64,000 nt of DNA, from assembly GCA_023249375.1 (NCBI GenBank), contig JAHFCT010000006.1, forward strand, positions 1 to 64,000, in the 5' to 3' direction. A program made the translations under genes and the position numbers. How positions within the stretch are numbered: the stretch's first letter is position 1; each line of letters starts with the position of its first letter. Under the pieces are notes generated by a model. The model saw nothing but the letters and a program-made list of their open reading frames with translations. It was not told the DNA's origin and ran no database searches. Shown piece after piece: positions 17,501 through 25,013 of this stretch. Source of the stretch: Gemmatimonadota bacterium. Its GTDB lineage: Bacteria; Gemmatimonadota; Gemmatimonadetes; Gemmatimonadales; Gemmatimonadaceae.

Positions 17501-18018
17501 GTTTCGACGAGAAGGACGTCAACACCGCCTTCTACGAGGTACTTCGCCTGCCAGTAGTACTGCTCGGCGAGCGCCTCGAAGGTGATGTTCGAGAGTGCGG
17601 GATCGCTGGAACTTGGAAGCATGCCCGTTGGGCCAATAGACCCGGCGACGAAGCGCGGATGTTCGAGCGTGGCGAACTTGTCGCACGCTTCGCGCGCGAT
17701 CGTGGCGGCCGCGATGTTGATCGCGCGCGCCTTCTCCTTGAGCCCCCACTCCCCGAGCCGCCGCGGCGTGCTCTGGAACGTGCACGTCTCGACGACGTCG
17801 CAGCCGACCGCGAGAAACGACTCGTGGATCGAACGCACCACGTCGGGGCGAGTCAGCACGAGATGATCGTTGCATCCCTCGAGCGATCCGCCCCCGTAGT
17901 CCTCCGCGGTCAGATGGAACCGCTGGATGCTCGTCCCCATCGCGCCGTCAAAGACGAGGACGCGATCGCCGAGCGCATCGAGATAGCGCGACTGGACGGT
18001 GGGCGGGGAATGGGGCAT
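14506..18018 (-). CDS. metH: Cobalamin-dependent methionine synthase
   Basis: A 1170-residue cytoplasmic enzyme transferring methyl from 5-methyl-THF to homocysteine through cobalamin. Domains in order: homocysteine-binding barrel (10-320; zinc ligands Cys237, Cys304, Cys305), pterin-binding barrel (about 345-620; LLVGERVNAQGSRKVKRLL), helical cap (about 640-730), B12 domain with VYGDVHDIGKSLV (axial ligand His745), and the reactivation domain (about 900-1165; RYSWGYGACPDL). All parts of full-length MetH are present. ATG 18018 is preferred because a TTG start at 18087 would read through a hairpin-rich leader. A low-conservation linker near residue 630 (SADGGRQANEKADPTEG) separates pterin and cap domains. 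Confidence 0.95.
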   Translation of the reverse strand: MPHSPPTVQSRYLDALGDRVLVFDGAMGTSIQRFHLTAEDYGGGSLEGCNDHLVLTRPDVVRSIHESFLAVGCDVVETCTFQSTPRRLGEWGLKEKARAINIAAATIAREACDKFATLEHPRFVAGSIGPTGMLPSSSDPALSNITFEALAEQYYWQAKYLVEGGVDVLLVETSQDILEVKAAIAGFEQLFAELGRRLPVQAQVTLDTSGRMLLGTDIASAMTTLESLPVHVIGLNCSTGPEHMREPVRWLTEHSTRPISCIPNAGLPLNTGTGDAIYPLEPAPMAEALREFVQQFGVRVVGGCCGTTPAHLEAVVRAVRAGTPAAARTAHAIPRVSSAMRAITMHQDPAPLLVGERVNAQGSRKVKRLLLADDYEGILEVAREQVDGGAHVLDVCVAVTERADEADQMEKVVRLLSQSVETPLMIDSTEPDVIARALEHVPGRALVNSINMENGRKRIESVVPIAKKHGAALVALTIDEQGMARTAARKLEVARKIHDIVVGEYGMSPDDLVFDALTFTLATGDAEWIDSAHETIDGIRAIKTALPGVLTILGVSNVSFGLAPEARGVLNSVFLHHCVQAGLDAAIVNPAHITPYAEIPAAERALADDLIFNRRADALQKLIEHFSQSADGGRQANEKADPTEGMTPEQRVHWMVVHRKKEGIEDALDAAQVREHPVRVLNEVLLPAMKEVGDKFGSGELILPFVLQSAEVMKRAVKHLEQFLERQEGYTKGTVVLATVYGDVHDIGKSLVNTILANNGYTVHDLGKQVPVNTIVDKAIELKADAIGLSALLVSTSKQMPLCVQELDRRGMQIPVLIGGAAINRRFGRRAMFVDGERAYESGVFYCKDAFEGLETMDRLQDPAARGDFTKKLLDDARNDVFLHTNVGKDVRAGERGGDRSDVRADVAIPRAPFFGPRVLRDIPLGEVLALLDLDELYRLQWGGRGSGDAFDKIVREEFEPARTRLEAESIRDGWLQPQAVYGYFPAQADGNAIVLYDPAAFESDGGARREIARFEFPRQAGRERLCLADYVRPLASDDVDVIALQVVTVGQAASERFAQLQGAGEYSEAFLVHGIAVEAAEATAQWMHARIRRELGVAAEQGKRYSWGYGACPDLDDHAPLFRLLPAEQALGLTLTESFQLVPEQSTAAIVLHHPECKYYAVRTAAEAS

Positions 18019-18075
18019 CTGAGGGAGCGGAAGCGCGGGAGAGGGGCGACGCAGCGAGGACGGACGGGCAGAATG

Positions 18076-18120
18076 AAAAACGCCCAAGGCGACGGGGCGC
18101 CCAGGGCTGGCGCTTTAGCG
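18076..18120 (-). promoter_or_regulatory. Hairpin-rich leader with a terminator-like stem upstream of metH
   Basis: Read on the minus strand, three stems follow each other: CGCTAAAGCG (18120-18111), then GCGCCAG paired with CTGGGCGC (18113-18097), then CGCCC paired with GGGCG followed by five T (18099-18076). The second and third stems share bases 18099-18097, so they exclude each other as in an attenuator. It lies about 60 bases before the metH start. It could equally be the terminator of the yggT operon upstream. I could not match it to a known SAM, SAH or cobalamin riboswitch. Confidence 0.35.
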
Positions 18121-18256
18121 AAGGATTAACGTGGCCGCAATTTGCCCAAAATCGCCACGTGGTACGGTTGTGTTTCTAATGATGGCTTGGGGCCGAGTTG
18201 AATTGCAAGGGAACGGCGACAGCTGGTACAACGGCAACCACAACGACAACTGACTA

Positions 18257-18393
18257 CCACGGATGGACACGGATTGAACGGATCGCCACGGATCAAACAA
18301 CGAAAAGGGGAACCACGCGCGTGCCGCGACGCCGTACTCGCCAACTGCGGAAGCGATCCGCGCCTATCCGTGCAGTCTCCGTGTCATCCGTGG
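18257..18393. repeat. R-family inverted repeat, copy R1 (long central region)
   Basis: Left arm CCACGGATGGACACGGAT, then TGAACGGATCGCCACGGATC; right arm GATCCG, TATCCG, and CTCCGTGTCATCCGTGG. Preceded by CAACGACAACTGACTA, the flank also seen at R2. At 137 bp it is longer than other copies, because its centre is unrelated to theirs. It fills the non-coding stretch between metH and the gene at 18433; nothing else was recognised in 18121-18432. Confidence 0.75.
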
Positions 18394-18432
18394 AAAGCCG
18401 TTGCCGGATGACTCACGCCGCACGAATGCGAG

Positions 18433-18837
18433 TTAGACGCCCGGGCGCGACTCCGGCGGTGTCACGGATGCGCTGTCGCGCCCTGTATGGTGTGCTCGCG
18501 CTGCAACATGCGCGGCGAGCGCCGTCAGTCGCGCGCGCTCCAGCGGGAGGCGCAGTTCAGCGAGCACGGCGCGCCGCACCGGCGCTGGCAGCGGCGTTGC
18601 AGGATCACCGTAGACGATGAGCGCGCCGCCGGGGGCAAGTCCCATGCTTCGCGCATCGGCGACCGTCGCGAGCAGCGCGCGGTCGCATACGACCAGCAGC
18701 GGCGGTGCTGCCGCCGCCACAAACAACGATTCGGCGACCGATGCCGCGGTGAGCACATGGTGGCCAGCCGCGGCCAGCGCCTGGGCGATGCCTTCGAGCA
18801 GCGCCGCATCGGCGCCAATGAGCAGAATAGCGGCCAC
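18433..18837 (-). CDS. Degenerate receiver-domain-like protein
   Basis: About 134 residues. Start uncertain: a GTG at 18837 places the protein start directly before the first beta strand (VAAILLIGADAALLEGI) and 26 bases after the yggU stop. The longer frame to 18957 overlaps yggU and is basic and disordered. The fold pattern is that of a response-regulator receiver, with LLVVCDRALL supplying the phospho-acceptor-like Asp. The acidic pair is reduced to one Asp and no conserved Lys is evident. It may be a pseudo-receiver. It is the last gene of the yggT-yggU run. Low confidence in function. Confidence 0.45.
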   Translation of the reverse strand: MAAILLIGADAALLEGIAQALAAAGHHVLTAASVAESLFVAAAAPPLLVVCDRALLATVADARSMGLAPGGALIVYGDPATPLPAPVRRAVLAELRLPLERARLTALAAHVAARAHHTGRDSASVTPPESRPGV

Positions 18838-18862
18838 GGTCAGCCGGTCCGGTGGCGAATGG

Positions 18863-19162
18863 TCATGAAGAAGTTGTGAGCAGCAACGCCAGCGCCGCGG
18901 GTGCGGCAATTCCATCGACGTCCACGAGCTTGTGACGGCCGCTGTGTCCCGCCGCAATGTGCACGGCGCGCGGCGGCACGCCGAGCGCGCCGGCGATCAC
19001 GGCGACCACCGCATCATTGGCGGCGCCCTCCACCGGCGGCGCCTGCACGCGCACGCGGAGCGCATCGCCATGCGTGCCGTCGATCCCAGGTTTCTTCGCG
19101 CGCGGCTGCACATGCACCGCAAAGCGCACGCCCTCACCGCGCGGGCTCACCGTGAATGCCAT
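18863..19162 (-). CDS. yggU: DUF167 / YggU family protein
   Basis: A 99-residue protein of the DUF167 family, with the hallmark core VHVQPRAKKPGIDGTHGDAL, RVQAPPVEGAANDAV and HSGRHKLVDVDG. The fold is known from E. coli YggU; biochemical role unknown. The start is fixed by TGATG overlap with the end of yggT. Pairing of yggT and yggU is widely conserved in bacteria and supports both calls. Confidence 0.85.
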   Translation of the reverse strand: MAFTVSPRGEGVRFAVHVQPRAKKPGIDGTHGDALRVRVQAPPVEGAANDAVVAVIAGALGVPPRAVHIAAGHSGRHKLVDVDGIAAPAALALLLTTSS

Positions 19163-19752
19163 CACGCCAGCCGCGACAGGAAACCCTGCACGACGCCGAG
19201 CAGGATGTAGGCGATGAGCGGCGTGATGTCGATCATCCCGACGAGCGGGATGATGCCGCGGAGCGGGCGCAGGTACCACTCGGTGAGCGCGTACGCGGCG
19301 CGCACGTACCACGCGAACGGCGATGGCCGCACCCACGACAGCAGCACGCGCACGATGAGCGCCATGCGCAGCACGGCAAAGGTCCACGAGATCGCCAACT
19401 GATACATGCCCGAGACGCCGCCGTTCATCATCGCGGCGGCGATCGCCGCCTGCTCGCGCACGAAGTCCAGCAGGCTCAGCAGCATGATGCCGGCCAGCAC
19501 GACGACGACCAGCGTCCACCACGGCGCCGCCGCGGGATTGCCGCCGGCGCGCAGGAGGCGCCGTTCCACGGGGGCGATGAACGGCCGGATGTTCGAGCGC
19601 AGGAATCGGGCAAACGCCCCGTGCGGATTCAGGCGGCGCACGCGCACCATCCAGTCGAGCACGCAGAAGATCGCGACCACGACGGCGAAGGCGAAGAAGC
19701 CTCCGCGCAGGGCGGAAATGACATAGTCGAGGCCGTACAGCAGCGCGCTCAC
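19162..19752 (-). CDS. yggT: YggT family membrane protein
   Basis: A 196-residue inner-membrane protein with two YGGT units. The first (residues 1-100) has ILDW-like FCVLDWMVRVRRLNPHGAF and FLRSNIRPFIAPVERRLL. The second (120-196) has RVLLSWVRPSPFAWYVRA and YLRPLRGIIPLVGMIDITP. About four hydrophobic segments are present. GTG is the likely start, directly after the TTTTCACT stretch. Family members are linked to osmotic tolerance and to cell-envelope or division-plane functions, but the mechanism is not settled. First gene of a short operon with yggU. Confidence 0.85.
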   Translation of the reverse strand: MSALLYGLDYVISALRGGFFAFAVVVAIFCVLDWMVRVRRLNPHGAFARFLRSNIRPFIAPVERRLLRAGGNPAAAPWWTLVVVVLAGIMLLSLLDFVREQAAIAAAMMNGGVSGMYQLAISWTFAVLRMALIVRVLLSWVRPSPFAWYVRAAYALTEWYLRPLRGIIPLVGMIDITPLIAYILLGVVQGFLSRLA

Positions 19753-19794
19753 AGTGAAAATTTGCGCGCGCGCGCGCCAATCAACAAGCGGCCA

Positions 19795-21387
19795 TCAGAC
19801 CTTGCGCGACGGCGCGAAGACGAGTCGCAGCACCTTCGGCAGGGCGCGCGCACGCTGCAGCAGCGAGGCGCTGTGTCCGGCACAGAGGAACGCGTCGATC
19901 TCCTCGCGGTGCGCGCGCCCGTAGCCAAACCACCACGGTTGGCGCCACGACTGGAACCAGTCCACGGCAATCGCCTTGGTGCGCACGCACTCTTGCAGAC
20001 CAAGATCACCGTGCACCTTCCCGAGTCCGCTCGCCTTGAATCCGCCGTGCGGCACGTCGCTGATCCCGGCAGACGTACACGCATCGTTGATCAGCACCGA
20101 TCCCGCCTGGAGCCGCTGCGCGACGGCGATGCCGCGATTCACGTCGCCAGTCCACACGCTCGCCGACAGCCCTTGCGTCGTGTCGTTGGCGCGCGCGATC
20201 GCCTCGTCGACGTCCCGCACCTTCGTGACGGGAAGCAGCGGGCCAAATGTCTCCTCCGTCATCGGCCGGCTGTCCGCCGGAACATCCACGAGAATCGTCG
20301 GCGGGAAATAACAGTCGCCCTCCGGGGCATCGAGCCGGAGCGCTTCGCGCGCGCCGCGTGCCATCGCATCAGCGTGCTGCGCGGCGATCGTCGCGCGCTG
20401 CTCGGGGCGTATCATCGGGCCGACGTCCGTGTCATCGGCCGTGCCGGGGCCCACCTTGAGCTGGCGCACCGCCGCGGTGAGTGCGGCAAGAAAATCGTCG
20501 TACACCGCCGCTTCCACGAACACACGCTTGGCCGCCACGCACGTCTGTCCCGCGTTCGAAAAGCGTCCCCACGCGATGCCGCTCGCAGCGTGCTGGAGGT
20601 CGGCGTCCGCAAGCACGATGGCCGGATCGCTGCCGCCCAGCTCGAGTGCGCACGGAATGAGGCGCTGCGCGCACGCCATCGCGACCTTGCGGCCGGTGGC
20701 CTCCGAACCGGTGAAGAACACCTTGTCGACTTCCGCGCACAGCGCCGCGCCCGTCGCCCCCGCGCCGTGCACCACTTGATACACGTCCCGCGGCACGCCG
20801 GCGTCGTGCAGGCACTCCTTCACCAACTCGGCGATGCCCGGCGTCCACTCGCTCGGCTTGTTCACCACCGCGTTGCCGCAGAGGAGCGCCGGAAGCGCCG
20901 AACTGAGCGGAAGGAACATCGGATAGTTCCACGGCGAAATGACGCCGACCACGCCGAAGGGCTCCTTGACCAGCGTGACGCGTTTGCGCCAGGCGGCGAG
21001 CATGTGGCTGCGCCGCCACCGCGCGCGCAGAAATCGTGGCGCGGCGTCGGCGAAGTGATCAGCGAGGGCGAGCGTCACGCCCACGTCGACGCCGAGCGCT
21101 TCCCCGACGGGCTTGCCGTTCTCGCGCGAGACGATCAGCGCCGCTTCCGCGCGGCGCTCCAGCAGCTTCTGCGTGAAGGCCCGCACGGCGTCGGCGCGCA
21201 TCTGCGCGGGTCGCGCCGCCCAGTCCGCCTGCGCCGTGCGAGCGCGGGCCACGGCCTCACGAATGTCGGCTGAGTCGGCCACCGGATAGCGCTGCCAGAC
21301 CTCGCCGGTGGCCGGATCGCGGGACTCCGGCAGTCGGTCCGAGGGCGCGGCGAACGGGGCGGGGGCGTCGGCGGTGAGACTGGTCAC
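19795..21387 (-). CDS. Aldehyde dehydrogenase
   Basis: A 530-residue NAD(P)-dependent aldehyde dehydrogenase. Catalytic residues are present: Cys283 in NAGQTCVAAKR and Glu249 in ALELGGSDP. The cofactor segment VVGVISPWNYPMFLPLSSAL and FFTGSEATGRKVA are typical. The final 45 residues extend beyond the usual end, with aromatic and basic content (WFQSWRQPWWFGYGRAHREE). This resembles the tail of fatty-aldehyde-type members and could mean membrane contact. It is transcribed toward yggT with a 42-base gap but lacks a functional link. Substrate not readable from sequence; an oxidation of succinate semialdehyde or fatty aldehyde is possible. Confidence 0.9.
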   Translation of the reverse strand: MTSLTADAPAPFAAPSDRLPESRDPATGEVWQRYPVADSADIREAVARARTAQADWAARPAQMRADAVRAFTQKLLERRAEAALIVSRENGKPVGEALGVDVGVTLALADHFADAAPRFLRARWRRSHMLAAWRKRVTLVKEPFGVVGVISPWNYPMFLPLSSALPALLCGNAVVNKPSEWTPGIAELVKECLHDAGVPRDVYQVVHGAGATGAALCAEVDKVFFTGSEATGRKVAMACAQRLIPCALELGGSDPAIVLADADLQHAASGIAWGRFSNAGQTCVAAKRVFVEAAVYDDFLAALTAAVRQLKVGPGTADDTDVGPMIRPEQRATIAAQHADAMARGAREALRLDAPEGDCYFPPTILVDVPADSRPMTEETFGPLLPVTKVRDVDEAIARANDTTQGLSASVWTGDVNRGIAVAQRLQAGSVLINDACTSAGISDVPHGGFKASGLGKVHGDLGLQECVRTKAIAVDWFQSWRQPWWFGYGRAHREEIDAFLCAGHSASLLQRARALPKVLRLVFAPSRKV

Positions 21388-21481
21388 GAACTAATCCCGG
21401 ACGAAGGGTGTCTGACAGAATGACACGGTGGGGCAACGGCCGCCAGCCGATACTCGATAGCAGCGTGCTGCTGACGGAGCG

Positions 21482-21511
21482 TTGACCATCGGCTGTGACG
21501 CCGAATAGCAC
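21482..21511 (+). promoter_or_regulatory. Weak candidate promoter for the ECF sigma operon
   Basis: TTGACC (21482-21487), an 18-base spacer, then TAGCAC (21506-21511), in the 300-base gap between the divergent aldehyde dehydrogenase and sigma genes. The -10 match is poor. An autoregulated ECF-type promoter is equally likely and has no consensus I can test here. Apart from this I see nothing in the gap. Confidence 0.22.
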
Positions 21512-21686
21512 TGGCGGGTATGTGCAAGTGTAGCCGTTGGCGATGAGATGTGATGCCTGCTGTCTGAGCTTATCCGTAAGATGTTGCGCTACAACAAGTT
21601 GCTAGCTTCCGGTGGTGCGCGCTGGCGTTGGTGCGGCGATCACATCGGGTTTGGGCTCGTTGAAGGTTCTCTCGAAGCGGAGAGCG

Positions 21687-22316
21687 ATGTCATCGCGATC
21701 ACGGCGTACAGGAGCGGTAGCGAGGGAGGAGTCGCCCAAGGTATTGTGGGCTATCCAACCCGCCGACCCGATCCCTGTGCGACCGAGTACCGACATCGAT
21801 CCCGCCATCCCGTTGCGAGCGCGCAGTGGGGATGCCGCGGCGTTTGCTGCGCTCGTGGAGTTCTTCCATGTGCGATGCATGCGATACGCGCGGTACATGC
21901 TGGGTGACGAAGAAGATGCAGAAGAGGCGGTGCAGGACACGTTTCTGAGAGTGTACGACCACCTCGAGCAGTTCCGGCCGGATGCACGGTTTGAGCCTTG
22001 GCTCTTCCGGATTCTGGCCAACCGGTGCCGGACGGTGCGGGACCGGCGGCGCCGGCGGGAATCGCTGGTGACCACGGGCGAGCTGCCTGCGGTCGCGGCG
22101 GCATCAACGGAGATATCGCGGGACTTCCTGGAAGAGGTGGAGGCGGCGCTCGAAGACCTCCCCACCGAGCAGCGGGAAGCGTTCCTGCTGCGGCACGTGG
22201 AAGATCTGTCGTACGAGGACATGGCGGTCATTACCGGGGTGCGGCTCTCCGCACTTCGCATGCGGGTGAAGCGCGCGTGTGACACGCTGCGCACCCGGCT
22301 GCAACAGGAGATGTGA
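21687..22316 (+). CDS. ECF-type RNA polymerase sigma factor
   Basis: Start placed at ATG 21687 (209 residues); the frame is open to 21612 and the exact start is uncertain. Region 2 spans about residues 50-115 (RYARYMLGDEEDAEEAVQDT, then FRPDARFEPWLFRILANRC). Region 4 is the helix-turn-helix at the end (EDLPTEQREAFLLRHVEDLS, then AVITGVRLSALRMRVKRA). No extra C-terminal domain. The next gene begins one base after the stop and encodes a single-pass membrane protein with a cytoplasmic N-terminus, the usual arrangement for an anti-sigma factor. The stimulus is unknown. Confidence 0.9.
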   Translation: MSSRSRRTGAVAREESPKVLWAIQPADPIPVRPSTDIDPAIPLRARSGDAAAFAALVEFFHVRCMRYARYMLGDEEDAEEAVQDTFLRVYDHLEQFRPDARFEPWLFRILANRCRTVRDRRRRRESLVTTGELPAVAAASTEISRDFLEEVEAALEDLPTEQREAFLLRHVEDLSYEDMAVITGVRLSALRMRVKRACDTLRTRLQQEM

Positions 22317-22317
22317 C

Positions 22318-22902
22318 GTGGACGTCGAACGCGATGAACTGATTGAGCGGGCCACCGCGACGCTGCAGCGGCGGCAGACACCGAATCCGCGCGTGGTCTC
22401 GCGGATTCTTGGGGTGGTCGATGGGCGACCGCGCCGCTGGTGGCGCGCGGTCACGTGGCCATCGACGCCGTTCTCGCTCGCGGCCACCGCCACGCTGGCC
22501 GCCGCGGGTCTGCTGCTCGGGTTCCTGTCGCGCGAAGCCGCCGACGGGCCGTTCCGCGCCGCGCCCGACGTCAATGTCCCCGGCGCGCAGATGTTGCCGG
22601 TGGTCCCGGCGTCCCGCACTGGCGAGGCGATGCCGGTGCCGGTGCAGTTCACGCTGCGCGGCGTGCGCGCCTCGCAGGTTGCGCTGGTGGGTGACTTCAA
22701 TGGCTGGTCGCAGACGGCGACGCCGCTCGAACCCGGTACGTCGGCGGATACGTGGAGCGTGACCGTACCGCTGTCGGCGGGACGCCATCAGTACGCATTC
22801 GTGGTGGACGGCAGGACCTGGATGACGGATCCTCGTGCGCAAAGGGCGCAAGATCTGGACTTCGGGCGTGAAAACTCCGTACTTATCGTGCAGGCACCGT
22901 AA
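22318..22902 (+). CDS. Putative membrane anti-sigma factor with a CBM48/AMPK-type glycogen-binding domain
   Basis: GTG start, one base after the sigma stop (194 residues). The cytoplasmic N-terminus (1-48; ERDELIERATATLQRRQTPN) precedes one membrane helix (about 52-70, FSLAATATLAAAGLLLGFL). The exported part ends in an AMPK/CBM48-like beta sandwich (about 105-194). Its hallmark turn is VALVGDFNGWSQTATPL, followed by WSVTVPLSAGRHQYAFVVDG and WMTDPRA. The domain normally binds glycogen or related alpha-glucans. Gene order suggests an anti-sigma role, with the glucan-like domain as sensor. No zinc-finger anti-sigma motif was seen, so the role is inferred. The stop overlaps the next start as TAATG. 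Confidence 0.72.
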   Translation: MDVERDELIERATATLQRRQTPNPRVVSRILGVVDGRPRRWWRAVTWPSTPFSLAATATLAAAGLLLGFLSREAADGPFRAAPDVNVPGAQMLPVVPASRTGEAMPVPVQFTLRGVRASQVALVGDFNGWSQTATPLEPGTSADTWSVTVPLSAGRHQYAFVVDGRTWMTDPRAQRAQDLDFGRENSVLIVQAP

Positions 22903-23540
22903 TGACACTTCGCCGTTTGTTCCTCATCCCGCTTGCGTCCGTCGCCGCCGTCACTGCGGCGCAGGCGCAGGTTGCGCGCCTCGACGCCTCTGCGGACGCT
23001 GGACTCCGCCGCGCCGTCGAGCGTGAGTTCATGGCCGCTCGGGCCATCGGACTTCCCGCGAGCCTGCTGATTGCCAAGGCCAACGAGGGGATCGCCAAGC
23101 GGGCCACGCCGAAGCGCATTACCGATGCCGTCGCCGCCCTTGGAAAGCGGCTGCAGGTTGCGCGCGACCAGCTCGCGCCCAACCCAAGCGAGGACGAGAT
23201 TGCTGCCGGCGCCGACGCGCTCTACGTCGGTGTCCCCGCGCCCATCCTGAAAAAGATGCGCGCGGCGTGGCCCACCCGGTCATTGGCACTCCCCCTCGGC
23301 GTGCTCACTGAGCTCGTCGCGAAGGGACTGTCGCCGGAACGCGCTGCCCAGACGGTCACTGACCTGATGACACGCGGAGCCACCAACGTGCAGCTCTACG
23401 CGCTCGCGCAGTCGGTCCAAGGCGACGTCGCCGCCGGCTGGGCGCCGGAAGCTGCACTCGATTTGCGCGCCCGCGGGGTGATGTCGCTCCTGCCACCTGC
23501 CCCCGCCGCGTCCGCGTTCACCAATCCGCGGAGGCCGTGA
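22902..23540 (+). CDS. Exported protein of unknown function in the ECF sigma operon
   Basis: A 212-residue protein with a signal peptide (residues 1-22, cleavage after AQA). The mature part is helical, alanine-rich, with no cysteine. It repeats short motifs such as LIAKANEGIAKRATPKRI and LVAKGLSPERAAQTVTDLMT, suggesting a periplasmic helical-bundle protein. It has no recognised domain. The start overlaps the stop of the putative anti-sigma factor, and the barrel protein follows 10 bases later, so all four genes should be co-expressed. Confidence 0.65.
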   Translation: MTLRRLFLIPLASVAAVTAAQAQVARLDASADAGLRRAVEREFMAARAIGLPASLLIAKANEGIAKRATPKRITDAVAALGKRLQVARDQLAPNPSEDEIAAGADALYVGVPAPILKKMRAAWPTRSLALPLGVLTELVAKGLSPERAAQTVTDLMTRGATNVQLYALAQSVQGDVAAGWAPEAALDLRARGVMSLLPPAPAASAFTNPRRP

Positions 23541-23550
23541 TACCCATGCG

Positions 23551-24696
23551 ATGAGGGGTCCCGTTGCCGCTTGCTTGCTGATCGCCGCGATGCGCAGTGC
23601 GGCGGCGCAGGCCCCTGATGAGTTTCGCGTGGAAGCGGGTGTCGCCGAGGTGCGGCAGGCCGGGAACCGGTCCCGTACCGCGGGCCTGGCGGGCCTTACA
23701 TGGCGCCGAACGCAGGAACGGCTGACGACGACGGCCAGCGGGTCGGTCACGGCCGCCAATGATTCCATTGACACGGCGCAGGGACTGCTGGCGCTTCGCT
23801 ACCGGTTCAACCGGTTTCCGCACTGGCACGTCGAATCCGGCGTGGCGGGTGCGCTCTTTGGCTTGACGTCGCTGACCGGCGGCGGCAATGTCGCCGGCTT
23901 CACGCGCGTGCAGCACTCGTACGGACCGCGCGGGGTGTGGGCCGGCGGCGCGTCCGGCTTGACGAATCGCAAGGCGAACAGCATGCAGTCGTCGGCGTTC
24001 GATGTGGGCGCCTGGGGCGAGTTCAAGCGAACGTCGGGGTCTCTGGCCGCTGTGGTAACACGTTCATACGACGCCGATCTGCTGGCCGCGAGCAGTTTGC
24101 CGTCGCGGCGTCCGGTCGGCGTGTACATGGTGCGCGACGCGACGCTCACGCTGCAGCAGACCTTTGCCGCGCTCGATTTCGCCGCCATCGGCACCGTGCG
24201 CGGCGGTGAAGGCGTGACGGCAAGGGTCAACGATCGGGCCCTGATGCTCGCGGCGGCGTTCTATCTGTCGCCCGTCGTGGCGTTGACCGTGTCGGGTGGG
24301 CGCCAGCTGGCCGATCCGCTGCGCGCCCTGCCCGATGCGAGATTCCTCGCCGCCTCCGTGCGCGTGCTCTTTCTGCGGCGTGATCCGGCGGTGCTCAACA
24401 TCGACCGCTATGGCGCGATCGCGCTCATGAAGGCCGCACCGGACGGCGGCGCCACCGTGACGATTCGCGTGCTCGCCAACGCGTCCGCGCGCGTCGAAGC
24501 CTATGGCACGTTCAGCGGGTGGCAGCCGGTGCGCATGCAGTGGGTGCTCGACGCGTGGGAGCTTCAGGTGCACGTGCCGCCCGGACCACAGCGCGTCGCG
24601 GTGCGCATCAACGGCAGCCAGTGGCGCGCACCGGCGAACCTGACCAAGGTGACGGACGAGTTTGGCGGCGAAGCGGGGCTCCTTGTGGTGCCGTGA
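23551..24696 (+). CDS. Outer-membrane barrel-like protein with a C-terminal CBM48-like domain
   Basis: A 381-residue exported protein (signal peptide 1-20, cleavage near AAAQ-AP). Residues 25-280 show alternating amphipathic strands typical of an outer-membrane barrel (LTTTASGSVTAANDSIDTAQ, GLLALRYRFNRFPHWHVESG, LAAVVTRSYDADLLAASSL). Residues 295-381 form a second glycogen-binding-like sandwich: VTIRVLANASARVEAYGTFS, GWQPVRMQWVLDAWELQVHV, then RVAVRINGSQW. This is the fourth gene of the sigma operon, and its last domain mirrors that of the putative anti-sigma factor. The likely role is envelope sensing or polysaccharide contact. Fold calls are by pattern, not by search. Confidence 0.62.
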   Translation: MRGPVAACLLIAAMRSAAAQAPDEFRVEAGVAEVRQAGNRSRTAGLAGLTWRRTQERLTTTASGSVTAANDSIDTAQGLLALRYRFNRFPHWHVESGVAGALFGLTSLTGGGNVAGFTRVQHSYGPRGVWAGGASGLTNRKANSMQSSAFDVGAWGEFKRTSGSLAAVVTRSYDADLLAASSLPSRRPVGVYMVRDATLTLQQTFAALDFAAIGTVRGGEGVTARVNDRALMLAAAFYLSPVVALTVSGGRQLADPLRALPDARFLAASVRVLFLRRDPAVLNIDRYGAIALMKAAPDGGATVTIRVLANASARVEAYGTFSGWQPVRMQWVLDAWELQVHVPPGPQRVAVRINGSQWRAPANLTKVTDEFGGEAGLLVVP

Positions 24697-24755
24697 GCTC
24701 GTGTGGTTTGCAGGGTGCAACCAGAACGGCAACGACAACGACAACGACAACTGAC

Positions 24756-24863
24756 TACCACAGATCACACGGATCGGACGGATTCGCACGGATCAAACTT
24801 GGAGGGAACCCGCAGGAGCAGGATCCGTGTTCATCCGAGTCCATCCGTTCAATCCGCGGTAGG
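24756..24863. repeat. R-family inverted repeat, copy R2
   Basis: Left arm begins CTACCACAGATCACACGGAT and continues GGACGGATTCGCACGGATC. Right arm reads GATCCGTGTTCATCCGAG, TCCATCCGTTCAATCCGCGG, TAG. It is preceded by a short tandem run of CAACGA units (24731-24752), the same flank as R1. Length 108 bp. It lies in the 317-base gap between the sigma operon and the aminotransferase; between it and 24990 I see nothing else. Confidence 0.85.
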
Positions 24864-24990
24864 CTGTTGCAGTAGCAGGTGACGTACATACTTGAGGGCA
24901 TTTCACGAGCCTCTTCTGGCGTTCGGGGCCGACAGCCGCATATTTGCACCACCTGCGGATGCCCGTCCCCCGGACGTCTCGTGTTTTCCG

Positions 24991-25013
24991 TCCACCGTCT
25001 ACCATCTGCCTCT
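24991..25013 (+). repeat. Short dispersed TACCATCTGCC repeat abutting a start codon
   Basis: TCCACCGTCTACCATCTGCC, then TCT and the ATG. It matches 62773-62795 in 20 of the first 22 bases. TACCAT (25000-25005) also fits the TAnnnT box, eight bases before the ATG, so the repeat may supply a leaderless promoter for the aminotransferase. No Shine-Dalgarno sequence is visible. Confidence 0.45.

Noticed and set aside
18019-18120. Cobalamin or SAM riboswitch before metH
   Set aside because: No B12-box-like element or SAM aptamer pattern could be found; only hairpins are supported.
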